Shown here: positions 37,569 through 47,941 of the stretch, piece after piece | How positions within the stretch are numbered: the first letter of the stretch is position 1 | Layout of the letters: the number at the start of each line of letters is the position of its first letter | Assembly (NCBI RefSeq): GCF_947503855.1 | Contig: NZ_CANNFF010000005.1 | Span: 1 to 64,000 of the forward strand | Reading direction: 5' to 3' | DNA from: an uncultured Polaribacter sp. | GTDB taxonomy: Bacteria > Bacteroidota > Bacteroidia > Flavobacteriales > Flavobacteriaceae | Length of the DNA stretch: 64,000 nucleotides | Notes under the pieces: generated by a model | Database searches by the model: none | Told to the model about the DNA's origin: nothing | Seen by the model: the letters and a program-made list of their open reading frames with translations, nothing else | Translations under genes and position numbers: made by a program

Positions 37569-39686
37569 TTATCCTTTTGCTTTTGCAATTACATCTTCTG
37601 AAACATTAGAGGGAGTTTCTGCATAATGAGAAAATTCCATCGTAGAAGTTGCTCTACCAGAAGACATTGTTCTTAAAGCAGTAACATAACCAAACATTTC
37701 AGATAAAGGAACTAAAGCTTTTACCACTTTTGATCCTGCTCTATCGCTCATGTCGTTTACTTGACCTCTTCTTCTATTTAAATCTCCAACGATGTCACCC
37801 ATATTTTCTTCTGGAGTTAGTACTTCTAACTTCATTAAGGGCTCCATAATTTTAGCTTGAGCTGCTTTAGCTGCGGCTTTAAAACCTAGTTTAGCTGCTA
37901 ACTCAAAAGATAATTGATCTGAATCTACCGCGTGGAATGAACCGTCTTTTAAAGTAACTTTCATAGAATCCATTTCATAACCTGCTAATGGACCATTTTT
38001 CATTGCTTCTTTAAAACCTTTCTCTACAGATGGCACGAATTCTTTAGGAACGTTACCACCTTTAATAATCGATTCGAATTGTAAACCCTGAACACCTTCG
38101 TCTGCAGGCTCCATAGTAAATACAATGTCTGCAAATTTACCACGACCACCAGATTGCTTTTTATATACCTCTCTATGATCTGCAGCAGCAGTAATAGCTT
38201 CTTTATACTCAACCTGAGGCTGACCTTGATTTACTTCTACTTTAAACTCACGCTTTAAACGGTCTACAATTACATCTAAGTGAAGCTCACCCATACCAGA
38301 TATAATAGTTTGTCCTGAAGCCTCATCTGTTCTAACTGTAAAAGTTGGATCTTCTTCTGCTAATTTACCTAAACCAATACCTAATCTATCAACATCTGCT
38401 TTTGTTTTAGGCTCTACAGCAATACCAATTACTGGATCTGGAAAATCCATTGATTCTAAAACAATAGGATGCTTTTCATCAGATAATGTATCACCAGTTT
38501 TAATTGATTTAAAACCTACAGCTGCACCAATATCTCCAGCTTCAATATAATCAATTGCATTTTGCTTATTCGCATGCATTTGATAAATACGTGAGATACG
38601 TTCTTTTTTTGCAGAACGATTATTTAAAACGTAAGAACCAGCATCTAAACGACCTGAATACGCTCTAAAAAATGCTAAACGACCAACAAATGGGTCTGTT
38701 GCAATTTTAAAGGCTAATGCCGCAAACGGCTCTTTAACATCTGGTTTACGTAATTCTTCTTGATCTGTATCTGGATTTACACCTACAATACCTTCTTTAT
38801 CTAAAGGTGATGGCAAATAACGACAAACAGCATCTAAAAGAAACTGAACACCTTTATTTTTAAATGCAGAACCACAAATCATTGGAATGATAGCCATATC
38901 CATTACAGCAGCTCTTAATGCAGCATGCACTTCTTCTTCTGTAATAGAATCTTCATCCTCCATGAATTTTTCTAAAAGATTCTCATCATAACTTGCTACT
39001 TCTTCAATTAAAAGTGCACGATATTTACGAGCTTCTTCTTTCATATCTTCAGGAATCTCTACAACATCAAATGTTGCACCCTGAGTTTCATCATGCCAAA
39101 TAATAGCACGGTTTTTCACTAAATCTATGATACCTTTAAATTCATCCTCATCACCAATATTTAAAACAATTGGTACTGCATTTGACTTTAACATATCTTT
39201 TACTTGTTGACAAACAGCTAAAAAGTCAGATCCTTGACGATCCATTTTGTTTACAAAACCGATTCTTGGAACTTTATAGTTATCTGCTAATCTCCAGTTT
39301 GTTTCAGATTGTGGTTCAACACCATCAACTGCTGAAAACAAAAATACCAAACCGTCTAGTACACGTAAAGATCTATTTACTTCTACTGTAAAATCTACGT
39401 GTCCCGGAGTATCGATAATATTAAAGTGATATCCTTTTGTTTCTGGAGTTGGTTGTGCATTTTCTAAAGGAAACTGCCATGTACAAGTGGTAGCTGCAGA
39501 GGTAATTGTAATACCTCTTTCTTGCTCTTGTTCCATCCAGTCCATTGTAGCTGCACCATCGTGTACTTCTCCAATTTTATGAGAAACACCAGTATAATAC
39601 AGTACACGTTCTGTTGTTGTGGTTTTACCAGCATCAATATGAGCTGCAATACCTATATTTCTTGTGAATTTTAAATCTCTAGCCAT
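37569..39686 (-). CDS. fusA: elongation factor G
   Basis: 705 residues. GTPase domain with [19 protein letters not shown] (P-loop, about 16-34), the [10 protein letters not shown] switch region, DTPGHVDFT and NKMDR. Domains II-V follow, with the [15 protein letters not shown] segment and the domain [17 protein letters not shown] loop. Drives translocation of the ribosome. 5 nt after rpsG. tuf is not in this cluster. Confidence 0.98.
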   Translation of the reverse strand: MARDLKFTRNIGIAAHIDAGKTTTTERVLYYTGVSHKIGEVHDGAATMDWMEQEQERGITITSAATTCTWQFPLENAQPTPETKGYHFNIIDTPGHVDFTVEVNRSLRVLDGLVFLFSAVDGVEPQSETNWRLADNYKVPRIGFVNKMDRQGSDFLAVCQQVKDMLKSNAVPIVLNIGDEDEFKGIIDLVKNRAIIWHDETQGATFDVVEIPEDMKEEARKYRALLIEEVASYDENLLEKFMEDEDSITEEEVHAALRAAVMDMAIIPMICGSAFKNKGVQFLLDAVCRYLPSPLDKEGIVGVNPDTDQEELRKPDVKEPFAALAFKIATDPFVGRLAFFRAYSGRLDAGSYVLNNRSAKKERISRIYQMHANKQNAIDYIEAGDIGAAVGFKSIKTGDTLSDEKHPIVLESMDFPDPVIGIAVEPKTKADVDRLGIGLGKLAEEDPTFTVRTDEASGQTIISGMGELHLDVIVDRLKREFKVEVNQGQPQVEYKEAITAAADHREVYKKQSGGRGKFADIVFTMEPADEGVQGLQFESIIKGGNVPKEFVPSVEKGFKEAMKNGPLAGYEMDSMKVTLKDGSFHAVDSDQLSFELAAKLGFKAAAKAAQAKIMEPLMKLEVLTPEENMGDIVGDLNRRRGQVNDMSDRAGSKVVKALVPLSEMFGYVTALRTMSSGRATSTMEFSHYAETPSNVSEDVIAKAKG

Positions 39687-39691
39687 TTCTA

Positions 39692-40168
39692 TTAAAATCT
39701 AAAGTGAGAGAATGCTTTGTTAGCCTCTGCCATTTTATGAGTATCTGTTTTCTTTTTAACGGCTGCCCCTTCTTCTTTAGCTGCTGCTAATATTTCAGCT
39801 GCTAAACGTTGCGCCATTGTTTTTTCATTACGCTTTCTTGCGTATAAAATCATCCATTTTATAGCCATAGACACTTTACGGTCTGGTCTAATTTGCATTG
39901 GAATTTGAAACGTTGCACCACCTACTCTACGAGATCTTACTTCTACGTGAGGCATTACATTTGACAAACCATCTTTCCAAATTTCTAAGGCTGATTTTTC
40001 TTCTTCTCCTTTTCTTTCTTCTACGATATCTAGTGCATCATAGAAAACTTTGAACGCTACAGACTTTTTACCATCCCACATTAAATTGTTAACAAAACGT
40101 GTTGCTAACTGGTCATTAAACTTTGGATCCGGTAAAAGGACTCTTTTTTTCGCTCTTCTTTTTCTCAT
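39692..40168 (-). CDS. rpsG: 30S ribosomal protein S7
   Basis: 158 residues: [41 protein letters not shown] (about 26-47), [17 protein letters not shown] and the E-site hairpin region. Nucleates assembly of the 30S head. Confidence 0.98.
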   Translation of the reverse strand: MRKRRAKKRVLLPDPKFNDQLATRFVNNLMWDGKKSVAFKVFYDALDIVEERKGEEEKSALEIWKDGLSNVMPHVEVRSRRVGGATFQIPMQIRPDRKVSMAIKWMILYARKRNEKTMAQRLAAEILAAAKEEGAAVKKKTDTHKMAEANKAFSHFRF

Positions 40169-40198
40169 GTCTTTACATTAAAAAAGTTAATTAATACT

Positions 40199-40573
40199 TT
40201 ACTTTTTTGGGCGTTTTGCTCCGTACTTAGATCTACGTTGGGTTCTACCCTCAACACCTGCAGTATCTAATGCACCACGTACTACGTGATATTTTACACC
40301 TGGCAAATCTTTTACCCTTCCACCTCTAACTAATACTATCGAGTGCTCCTGTAGGTTATGTCCTTCTCCTGGAATGTACGCATTTATCTCATTACCATTT
40401 GTTAATCTAACTCTGGCAACTTTACGCATTGCTGAGTTAGGTTTCTTTGGCGTTGTAGTATAAACACGAGTACAAACTCCACGTCTTTGAGGACAAGACG
40501 ACAAAGCAGCCGATTTACTCTTCTTAGTTATTTTGGTTCTTCCTTTACGAACTAATTGTTGAATAGTTGGCAT
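40199..40573 (-). CDS. rpsL: 30S ribosomal protein S12
   Basis: 124 residues: [46 protein letters not shown] (pieces at about 27-51) and [15 protein letters not shown]. The lysines at the usual streptomycin-resistance sites (TPKKPNS and RVKDLP) are the sensitive, wild-type residues. First gene of the operon; promoter about 55 nt upstream. Confidence 0.98.
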   Translation of the reverse strand: MPTIQQLVRKGRTKITKKSKSAALSSCPQRRGVCTRVYTTTPKKPNSAMRKVARVRLTNGNEINAYIPGEGHNLQEHSIVLVRGGRVKDLPGVKYHVVRGALDTAGVEGRTQRRSKYGAKRPKK

Positions 40574-40630
40574 ACTAAATAATTACTGTTTTTCGTTTAT
40601 ATTAAACATTCCCTTAATTTTAAGGGTCTG

Positions 40631-40660
40631 CAAATGTACAACTAATTTCTAATTATTCAA
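40631..40660 (-). promoter_or_regulatory. promoter of rpsL-rpsG-fusA-rpsJ
   Basis: On the minus strand TTG (40658-40660) is followed after 19 nt by TACATTTG (40631-40638), then CA. This is a full match to the flavobacterial housekeeping consensus. Predicted leader to the rpsL ATG is about 50 nt. Confidence 0.8.
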
Positions 40661-40719
40661 ATATCAGTGAGTTATTTTTTAAAAAACCTTTTTTATTTAT
40701 AAAATTAAGGCAATTAACA

Positions 40720-40727
40720 TACATTTG
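40720..40727 (+). promoter_or_regulatory. -7 box upstream of the Omp85-like gene
   Basis: TACATTTG matches TAnnTTTG and places the transcript start near 40734, about 16 nt before the proposed TTG start codon at 40750. This supports that unusual start. No TTG lies at the -33 position. Confidence 0.45.
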
Positions 40728-40749
40728 ACACTAAAACAGAACGAGCATT

Positions 40750-42387
40750 TTGGGCAGAAAAAAAATACTTTTTTTTACTTTTTTACTAAGCTTATCAGCA
40801 TTTACAAATTTTTTTTCGCAAGAAATTGAACTAAAAATTACTTCTAGCAAAAAACAAGACTCTTTGCTTACATATAAATATGACTACAAAAAAAAGCATG
40901 TAGATAGTATTAGCTTATCTAGAGAAATAATGAAATATTTATCTAAAATAAAAAAAGACGGATATTTTTTAAATAAGATTGATAGTATAATCAAAAGAAA
41001 AGAAAAAACAATTGCTTATATAATTTTTAATGAAAAAATAAATTTTGCGAAAATTAGTTTTGAAGATCCAAGAAAAGAGGAACTCATTATAAAAATATCT
41101 GAATTAGAAAAGACTCTAAATTTATTATCGGCAAATTTTGAAGCAAAAGGAAACTCGTTTACAAAACTAGTTTTAGAAAATAGTAGAATTAAAAACGACA
41201 CATTAATTTCTCAATTAAAAATTAATCAATCGAAACAAAGAAAAATTAACAAAGTTATAGTTAGAGGATATGATAAATTTCCAAAATCATTTTTAAAAAA
41301 CTATTTCAAGTTAGACGAAAACTCTCTTTTTAATAATAAGAAACTAAACTCTATATCTAACTTAACAAGATCTCTCGATTTTGTAGAAGAAATTAAAAAA
41401 CCCGAAGTTCTCTTTACAAAAGATTCTACTATTATATATATGTATTTAAAAAAACAAAACAATAATAGTTTTGATGGGCTTGTAAATTTCTCTACCAAAG
41501 AAAATGGAGGTGTTGACTTTAACGGATATTTAGACTTAAAATTAAATAACATATTAAATAAAGGAGAAAGCTTTAATTTAAAATGGAATAATTATGGTGA
41601 TGAAAGACAGGAACTTGCAATAAAAACTAAAACACCCTTCATATTTAAATCAAAAATATCTCCAGAAATAAAATTCTCTATTTACAAACAAGACTCCACT
41701 TTTCTAAATTCATTATTCAATATAAAACTAAATTACGTCATTAACTATAAATCTGAATTGTCTTTTTTTATCAATAATGAAAAATCAGAAAAATTAACTG
41801 GAACAAACATTGAAAACAATTTAGAATCTTTCAATACATTTTTAACTGGAGTAGGATACCAATACAATGACAAACAAAACTATTTTCTAAGAGATAGCAG
41901 GGTTTATTTTGGAATTGAAACTGGTTTTGGAAAAAGAAAAAACTTAAGTAAAACAACAAACCAAACAAAAATAGAAACAACAATAAAACATTATTTAAAA
42001 CTAAGTGATAGAAGCTTTATATATCTAAAAAACAAAGTAGGTATTCTAAATTCTAAAAGTTATTTATTCAATGAACTTTTTAGAATAGGTGGCCCAAACT
42101 CAATTAGAGGGTATGCAATACAAAGTATTTTTAGCAAAAGTTATACCACTCAAAATATAGAATTTAGATACTTAACATCACAAAAATCCTATTTATATTC
42201 AATTACTGACTTCGCAATTTTTGAAACAATTAATAAAAAAGAAAAACTATTTGCTTTTGGATTGGGCTACCTCTTTAATACCAAAACATCGCAAATAAAT
42301 ATCACAGCAGCTGTACCTGGTAATTTAAATAGCTCTATAAGTTTCAAGAATACACAATTATTAATTAATTGGGTTAATATATTTTAA
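40750..42387 (+). CDS. Omp85/BamA-TamA family outer membrane protein
   Basis: The 545-residue product has a signal peptide (ILFFTFLLSLSAFTNFFSQ). The soluble N-terminal part ends in one clear POTRA-like domain at about residues 164-236 (INKVIVRGYDKFPKSFL, then LDFVEEIKKPEVLF). The rest is a beta-barrel with the Omp85 lid motif GGPNSIRGY near the C-terminal third. It is shorter than BamA and closer to TamA/ShlB-like proteins. The start is TTG at 40750: an in-frame TAA lies at 40732-40734 and no ATG is suitable. It may insert or export an unknown partner. Divergent from rpsL. Confidence 0.8.
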   Translation: MGRKKILFFTFLLSLSAFTNFFSQEIELKITSSKKQDSLLTYKYDYKKKHVDSISLSREIMKYLSKIKKDGYFLNKIDSIIKRKEKTIAYIIFNEKINFAKISFEDPRKEELIIKISELEKTLNLLSANFEAKGNSFTKLVLENSRIKNDTLISQLKINQSKQRKINKVIVRGYDKFPKSFLKNYFKLDENSLFNNKKLNSISNLTRSLDFVEEIKKPEVLFTKDSTIIYMYLKKQNNNSFDGLVNFSTKENGGVDFNGYLDLKLNNILNKGESFNLKWNNYGDERQELAIKTKTPFIFKSKISPEIKFSIYKQDSTFLNSLFNIKLNYVINYKSELSFFINNEKSEKLTGTNIENNLESFNTFLTGVGYQYNDKQNYFLRDSRVYFGIETGFGKRKNLSKTTNQTKIETTIKHYLKLSDRSFIYLKNKVGILNSKSYLFNELFRIGGPNSIRGYAIQSIFSKSYTTQNIEFRYLTSQKSYLYSITDFAIFETINKKEKLFAFGLGYLFNTKTSQINITAAVPGNLNSSISFKNTQLLINWVNIF

Positions 42388-42462
42388 TGTAAAAACTATC
42401 ACCCACAAAAATATGATAATCATAAAATTTTGAACTTAATTAAACTTTTTAATGTTAAAAAA

Positions 42463-42493
42463 TTGTTTATTTAAGATTAATTTAAGACTTTTG
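42463..42493 (+). promoter_or_regulatory. likely promoter of the susC-susD pair
   Basis: TTG (42463-42465), 20 nt, then GACTTTTG (42486-42493), one base from TAnnTTTG. Transcript start would be near 42500, about 22 nt before the SusC ATG. Confidence 0.45.
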
Positions 42494-42521
42494 ACATTAA
42501 TTAATTCAAATAATTATACAA

Positions 42522-45500
42522 ATGAAGACAAAGTTTAATGGAATTTTAACGCTATTACTGGCGTTGGTAGTGCAAATATCGTTTGCACAAGAGAAAACAA
42601 TTTCCGGAACAGTTTCGGATGATTCTGGAAGTTTACCCGGAGTAAGTGTAATCGTAAAAGGAACAACAAAAGGTACAGAAACTGATTTTAATGGTAAGTA
42701 TACAATTAAAGTAAAAGCTGGTGATATCTTAAGTTTTTCTTACATTGGATATAAGAAAGAGGAAAGAAAAATCTCTGATTCTAACCAAATTAATGTTGTA
42801 TTGAAAGCAGACAACACTATATTAGATGAAATTGTAGTTGTTGCTTATGGTACTCAAACAAAAGAATCAATTGTTGGTTCTGTTGCAGTAGTTGCTAATG
42901 ATGTTATTGAAAAACAACAAGTAGTCTCTGTAACCAATGCTTTACAGGGTACTGTACCTGGTGTAAATATTGTATCAGCTGGTGGTCAACCTGGTGATAA
43001 CCCAACAATTAGAATTAGAGGGGTGGGATCTATAAACGCTGACGCGTCCCCATTAATTATCTTAGATGGCACACCTTATAATGGTAACATTAACTCAATT
43101 AGTCCGGATCAAATTGAGTCTATGAACGTATTAAAAGACGCCTCTTCTACAGCTTTATACGGATCTAGAGGTGCAAATGGTGTTATTCTTATTAATACTA
43201 AGAAAGGTAAACTAAATTCAGCTACTAAAATTACTTTTAGAACTTCTACAGGATTTGCAAATCAAGCAGTAGAACAGCATGCTTTGTTAAATACAGACGA
43301 CCAAATGCGTTATACTTGGGAAGCAATGAAAAACAGTGAAGTTTATGTAAATGGTGCTACTGCAGCAGCAGCTGCACAAACCGCAACAGATAATTTAATT
43401 TCTGGTTTTGGTTATAATCCTTATGGACCAAGTGTTCCTAATCCAGTAGATATTAATGGTAACTTAGTTACTTCTAATAAATTATGGGAAACAAATTGGA
43501 GAGACTTATTATTTAACGATGCAGCAATTAGAAACGAACATGGTTTAACCGCTTCTGGTGGTTCTGAATCTTCTACTTATTTCTTTTCTGTAAATTATTT
43601 AGATCAAGAAGGTAGTATTTCTGAATCAGATTTTGAAAGAATTACGACAAGATTAAATATAACTTCTAAAGTTAAAGATTGGTTACAATTAGGATTCAAC
43701 TCATCTTATTCTACTTCAAAACAAAATAACCCAACACAATCAGGAACTTCTTATCAATCTGCAGTTCAGTGGACAACTTCTGTTTCTTCAGTATACCCTT
43801 TGTATAGAAGAGATGTGGATGGTGTAATTATACCAGACAATTTTGGAAATCCTATATATGATTATGGTAATAATTCTAGTCAACTTTTAAATGGTACTAG
43901 AGCAGTATTTGAAGGTGAAAATGCTTATGGATCTTTATTTAACTACGTTAACTTAAATACAAGAGATAACATACAAGCTAATGGTAATGTTCAAATTAAT
44001 TTTACTGACTATTTAAACTTTAAAACTACAGTTGGTTTTGAAAAAGTATTGTATGATAGCTTTGGATATGTTCATAATGAATTTGGTTATGCAGCAAATG
44101 TTGGAGGTCGTGTATCTCAAACAAGAAACATTACATCTACTTTAAATATCATTAATGCTTTAAATTTTGACAAAACATTTGGGGAAGCACACAACGTTTC
44201 TGCAAGTTTAATTCATGAAGCATACAAACTAAAAATTGAAGGTTTTGACGCTCAAGGTGTAGGATTTTTACCAAATGTTAAAGTATTAAATGGTAGTACA
44301 ACCCCAGAAGGAGTTGGAGGCTTTTTAAACGAAGAGAGATTAGAGAGTTATTTAGCTAGAGCTTCTTATAACTATGATAATAAGTATTTTATAGAAGGTT
44401 CATACAGACGTGATGGTTCAACAAGGTTTTCTGAAGAAACTAGATTTGGTGATTTCTTTTCTGTTGGTGGTTCTTGGATTGTATCGAAAGAAAACTTTTT
44501 ATCTGATAATTCAATATTAAATTACTTAAAATTAAAAGCATCTTATGGTGAATTAGGTAATAATAGAGGTATTGGATATTTCCCTTACTTATCTTTATTT
44601 AATACAGGTTGGAACGAATTAACAAATACCGGAGTAGTATTAGGTTCTGTAAGTGATCCGTTATTATCATGGGAAAAAACATCTTCAGCTAACGTTGGTT
44701 TAGATTTTGGATTATTTAATAACAGAATTAGTGGTAGTGTTGAGTACTTTTCAAAAGAATCTATAGATTTATTATACGATCAACCACTACCTGGTTCTAC
44801 TGGTAATACTAGTATCACTACCAATGTTGGAGCTATTAAAAACTCTGGTATTGAAGTTAACTTAAATACAATAAATATTTCAAGCGGTGATTTTGAATGG
44901 TCATCTAACTTTAATATTTCTTTTGTTAAAAATGAAATTACTGAATTGACACAAGAATCATTTATTAATGGTACTAAAAGATGGAAAGAAGGTACATCTT
45001 TATATGAATTTTTTATAAGAGAATACAGAGGTGTTGATCCAGCAACAGGTGAAGCTTTATGGTCTATTGATGAACTTGATGCTACAACTGGAGAACCAAC
45101 TGGAAATAAGTTAACTACAAATGATTATGCTGTGGCAACTCGTTATCAGTCAGGAAAAGAATCTTTACCTGATTTTCAAGGTGGTATAACAAACACTTTT
45201 AAATATGGTAATTTTGATTTAAATATTTTAATGAACTTTAGTGTTGGTGCTTATGTGTATGACAGTACTTATGCAGCATTAATGAGTGGGTTTGAACAAG
45301 TTGGTAGAGCAGCCTCTGTAGATGTAGTAAACAGATGGCAAAACCCTGGAGATATAACAGATATTCCACGTTTACAAAATAGCCAAAATGATTTTAACGC
45401 AACATCTACAAGATTTTTATTTAAAAATGATTTCTTAAGAGTGAAAGCATTAACGTTAGGTTATACTTTACCAACAAACATTGCAGGAAATATAGGATTA

Positions 45501-45650
45501 AACAGATTAAGAGTATATTTTCAAGGGGATAATTTAGCTACTTTTCAGAGTCATAAAGGTATTGACCCTGAACAAAGTTTAGCCGGTACAACAAACAATA
45601 GATCTTTTAATCAAAGAATATTTTCTTTAGGTCTTAACTTAGAATTATAA
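42522..45650 (+). CDS. SusC/RagA family TonB-linked outer membrane protein
   Basis: The 1042-residue product has a signal peptide (LTLLLALVVQISFAQ), a carboxypeptidase-D regulatory-like domain (about 25-105: GTVSDDSGSLPGVSVIVKGT, DFNGKYTIKV), the SusC-specific DEIVVVAYGTQ segment (about 107), a plug domain (ALQGTVPGVNIV, IRIRGVGSIN, VLKDASSTALYGSRGANGV) and a long TonB-dependent barrel ending in a short aromatic C-terminus. With the downstream SusD it forms a nutrient uptake complex that closes like a pedal bin. No glycoside hydrolase, peptidase or regulator gene is adjacent, so the substrate (glycan or peptide) is unknown. Confidence 0.95.
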   Translation: MKTKFNGILTLLLALVVQISFAQEKTISGTVSDDSGSLPGVSVIVKGTTKGTETDFNGKYTIKVKAGDILSFSYIGYKKEERKISDSNQINVVLKADNTILDEIVVVAYGTQTKESIVGSVAVVANDVIEKQQVVSVTNALQGTVPGVNIVSAGGQPGDNPTIRIRGVGSINADASPLIILDGTPYNGNINSISPDQIESMNVLKDASSTALYGSRGANGVILINTKKGKLNSATKITFRTSTGFANQAVEQHALLNTDDQMRYTWEAMKNSEVYVNGATAAAAAQTATDNLISGFGYNPYGPSVPNPVDINGNLVTSNKLWETNWRDLLFNDAAIRNEHGLTASGGSESSTYFFSVNYLDQEGSISESDFERITTRLNITSKVKDWLQLGFNSSYSTSKQNNPTQSGTSYQSAVQWTTSVSSVYPLYRRDVDGVIIPDNFGNPIYDYGNNSSQLLNGTRAVFEGENAYGSLFNYVNLNTRDNIQANGNVQINFTDYLNFKTTVGFEKVLYDSFGYVHNEFGYAANVGGRVSQTRNITSTLNIINALNFDKTFGEAHNVSASLIHEAYKLKIEGFDAQGVGFLPNVKVLNGSTTPEGVGGFLNEERLESYLARASYNYDNKYFIEGSYRRDGSTRFSEETRFGDFFSVGGSWIVSKENFLSDNSILNYLKLKASYGELGNNRGIGYFPYLSLFNTGWNELTNTGVVLGSVSDPLLSWEKTSSANVGLDFGLFNNRISGSVEYFSKESIDLLYDQPLPGSTGNTSITTNVGAIKNSGIEVNLNTINISSGDFEWSSNFNISFVKNEITELTQESFINGTKRWKEGTSLYEFFIREYRGVDPATGEALWSIDELDATTGEPTGNKLTTNDYAVATRYQSGKESLPDFQGGITNTFKYGNFDLNILMNFSVGAYVYDSTYAALMSGFEQVGRAASVDVVNRWQNPGDITDIPRLQNSQNDFNATSTRFLFKNDFLRVKALTLGYTLPTNIAGNIGLNRLRVYFQGDNLATFQSHKGIDPEQSLAGTTNNRSFNQRIFSLGLNLEL

Positions 45651-45661
45651 AATATAAAAAA

Positions 45662-47089
45662 ATGAAAAAAATTAATTTAAAATTACTATTCATCCTATCA
45701 TTAACATTTTCAATGTTAAGTTGTGGTGACGAATTTTTAAACGATCCAGAACCAACTGCATCTGTAACTTCTTCAGTTATATTTGGTTCTAGAACTGGTG
45801 CTGATGCTTTTGTATCTGGTATCATGAGAAGGTTCAGAGGTCAATTTACTGCTACAGATGCAGCAGGAGTAAATTCTATTTACTATGCAAGAACTGTAAA
45901 AGGAAATGATATTATACAGCGTGCAACTTGGTTTTCATTTGACTATGAAAATGATAATCGTGAACCAACTTATAGACGTGTAGGTTTTACTTGGAACTAT
46001 TCATTTTACATGATAAATCAAGCTAATAACTTAATAAACGGTGCTGAAGCTTCAACAGGTTTATCAGACTTAGATAAAAAAGAAATTATTGGTCAAGGTA
46101 AAGCTATTAGAGCATTTTTCTATTTCCAATTAGCAATGGAGTTTCAACATACATATACATTTGACGCTTCATTACCAGCACCTCCAATTTATACTGAGTT
46201 ATCTACTGAAGGTAAGCCAATGAGTACATTAAATGAAATGTATACATTAATATTAGATGATTTAACATATGCTACTCAGAATTTAACTTCTGATAGACTT
46301 GGAAAATCTTATATTAATCAAAATGTTGCTTATGGTATTTTAGCTAGAGTTTACCAAACTACGGGTAACTGGCAGGGTGCAGAAGATGCAGCAAAGAAAG
46401 CTTATGGAGGTGGAACAGCTTCTAGTGTTTTAAATGCAAATTATGCAAATGGATTTAACGACATTTCTGATTCAGAATGGATTTGGGGTAGTGCGCAAAG
46501 TTTAGATCAATCAAATTATTATTGGGGTGCACCACATGCACATACAGATCATTATGTATTATCTTATGCTGCTACATACTTTAACAATGATTTTGTGAAT
46601 TTATTTTCATCTACGGACATTAGAAATACATTTTTAAATGCTTATGGTGTGGCTGATACGGATTATAGACACTACATTTCTAGAAAATTTACATTTAATT
46701 TTGATTCAGATCATCCAATTATTAGAACTGCAGAAATGCTTTTAGTTGAAGCTGAGGCAAAATATCATAATGGAGACCCTACAGGTGCTCATAATATACT
46801 TTTTGCTTTACAATCTAATAGAGATCCTTTAGCAGTAAAATCTACTAATACAGGTGCAGCTTTATTAGAAGAAATTTTAGTAGAAAGAAGAAAAGAATTA
46901 TATGCTGAAATTGGTGTTGAGTGGTTTGATGCTAAACGTTATAGAAAAGGCATTACAAGAACTGGAAACCAAAGAATTAAGGGAGCTGCAAGTTTAGAAG
47001 CAGATGATAAAAGATTTTTCTTAAAAGTACCGCAAGCAGAAATTGATGCAAATGAAAATATTGACGAAAGCGTAAACGCTAACAGATAA
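45662..47089 (+). CDS. SusD/RagB family nutrient-binding lipoprotein
   Basis: The 475-residue lipoprotein (FSMLSC, Cys20) has a SusD-type helical TPR-like architecture: GQGKAIRAFFYFQLAMEF (about 150-167), a YGILARVYQTTGNWQGAEDAAKKA stretch, and the C-terminal RTAEMLLVEAEAKYHNGD plus ILVERRKELYAEIGVEWFDAKR. It is the surface lid of the adjacent SusC transporter and presents the ligand. 11 nt separate the two genes. A strong terminator follows, so the pair is a two-gene operon. Confidence 0.95.
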   Translation: MKKINLKLLFILSLTFSMLSCGDEFLNDPEPTASVTSSVIFGSRTGADAFVSGIMRRFRGQFTATDAAGVNSIYYARTVKGNDIIQRATWFSFDYENDNREPTYRRVGFTWNYSFYMINQANNLINGAEASTGLSDLDKKEIIGQGKAIRAFFYFQLAMEFQHTYTFDASLPAPPIYTELSTEGKPMSTLNEMYTLILDDLTYATQNLTSDRLGKSYINQNVAYGILARVYQTTGNWQGAEDAAKKAYGGGTASSVLNANYANGFNDISDSEWIWGSAQSLDQSNYYWGAPHAHTDHYVLSYAATYFNNDFVNLFSSTDIRNTFLNAYGVADTDYRHYISRKFTFNFDSDHPIIRTAEMLLVEAEAKYHNGDPTGAHNILFALQSNRDPLAVKSTNTGAALLEEILVERRKELYAEIGVEWFDAKRYRKGITRTGNQRIKGAASLEADDKRFFLKVPQAEIDANENIDESVNANR

Positions 47090-47110
47090 TATTTTTTAAT
47101 GATAAATAAA

Positions 47111-47145
47111 AAAACCATCAACTATCTTAGTTGATGGTTTTTTTT
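47111..47145 (+). terminator. terminator of the susC-susD operon
   Basis: AAAACCATCAACT (47111-47123) pairs with AGTTGATGGTTTT (47129-47141) around a 5-nt loop and runs into a tract of about eight Ts (to 47145). It lies 22 nt past the susD stop. Confidence 0.9.
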
Positions 47146-47160
47146 GCTATATAATTAGCA

Positions 47161-47168
47161 TACATTTG
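47161..47168 (+). promoter_or_regulatory. -7 box directly before rlmB
   Basis: TACATTTG followed by CA matches the consensus, but its last base is only 4 nt before the rlmB ATG at 47173. Transcription would begin at or very near the start codon. Confidence 0.4.
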
Positions 47169-47172
47169 CAAC

Positions 47173-47928
47173 ATGAAAACAGAAATGACTAATATTTTTG
47201 GAATTAGAGCTATTATTGAGGCAATAGAAAGTGGCTCAACAATAAATAAAATATACTTACAAAAAGGCTTACGTGGTAATTTATTTTATGAATTGGATAA
47301 ACTTATCAAAACAAATAAGTTAACTACAAGTCTTGTACCTGTAGAAAAGTTGAATCGTCTTTCTAAAAACCAAAATCATCAAGGGGCAGTTGCACAAATA
47401 TCCCCTATAGAGTTTCACGATTTAGAAACTCTAATCAATAAAACTTTAGAAAGTGATGCTACTCCACTCTTTTTGTTATTAGATCAAATATCTGACGTTA
47501 GAAACTTTGGTGCAATTATTAGAACTGCAGAATGTACAGGTGTTCATGGAATAATTATTCAAAAAAATGGAAGTGCACCTGTAAATGCTGAAACGATAAA
47601 AACATCTGCTGGAGCTGCTTTTAAAGTGCCTATTTGTAGAGTAGATCATATTAAAGATGCATTATTTATTTTACAAGCATCAGAAATAAAAACAGTTGCT
47701 GCAACAGAAAAAACAACGTCTTCTGTATATGATGTAGATTATAAGGAACCTATTGCAATTATAATGGGCTCTGAACATCGAGGTGTAAACCCATCTATCC
47801 TAAAAATGGTAGATTATAAAGCTAAATTACCTTTACTTGGTGAAATTGCTTCATTAAATGTTTCTGTGGCTTGTGGTGCCTTTTTATACGAAACTGTAAG
47901 ACAAAGAATGGCAATAAGCGGTAAGTAA
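47173..47928 (+). CDS. rlmB: 23S rRNA (guanosine-2'-O-)-methyltransferase RlmB
   Basis: 251-residue SPOUT (TrmH family) enzyme. The N-terminal domain (IFGIRAIIEAIESG) binds rRNA; the C-terminal knot has motif 1 DVRNFGAIIRTAE (about 112-124), motif 2 IIMGSEHRGV (about 194-203) and motif 3 LPLLGEIASLNVSVACG (about 214-230). It methylates G2251 (E. coli numbering) in the P-loop of 23S rRNA. Start: ATG at 47173, with a second in-frame ATG at 47185 that would better match short homologues and would have a normal leader. Confidence 0.93.
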   Translation: MKTEMTNIFGIRAIIEAIESGSTINKIYLQKGLRGNLFYELDKLIKTNKLTTSLVPVEKLNRLSKNQNHQGAVAQISPIEFHDLETLINKTLESDATPLFLLLDQISDVRNFGAIIRTAECTGVHGIIIQKNGSAPVNAETIKTSAGAAFKVPICRVDHIKDALFILQASEIKTVAATEKTTSSVYDVDYKEPIAIIMGSEHRGVNPSILKMVDYKAKLPLLGEIASLNVSVACGAFLYETVRQRMAISGK

Positions 47929-47941
47929 CAATAAAAATAAA

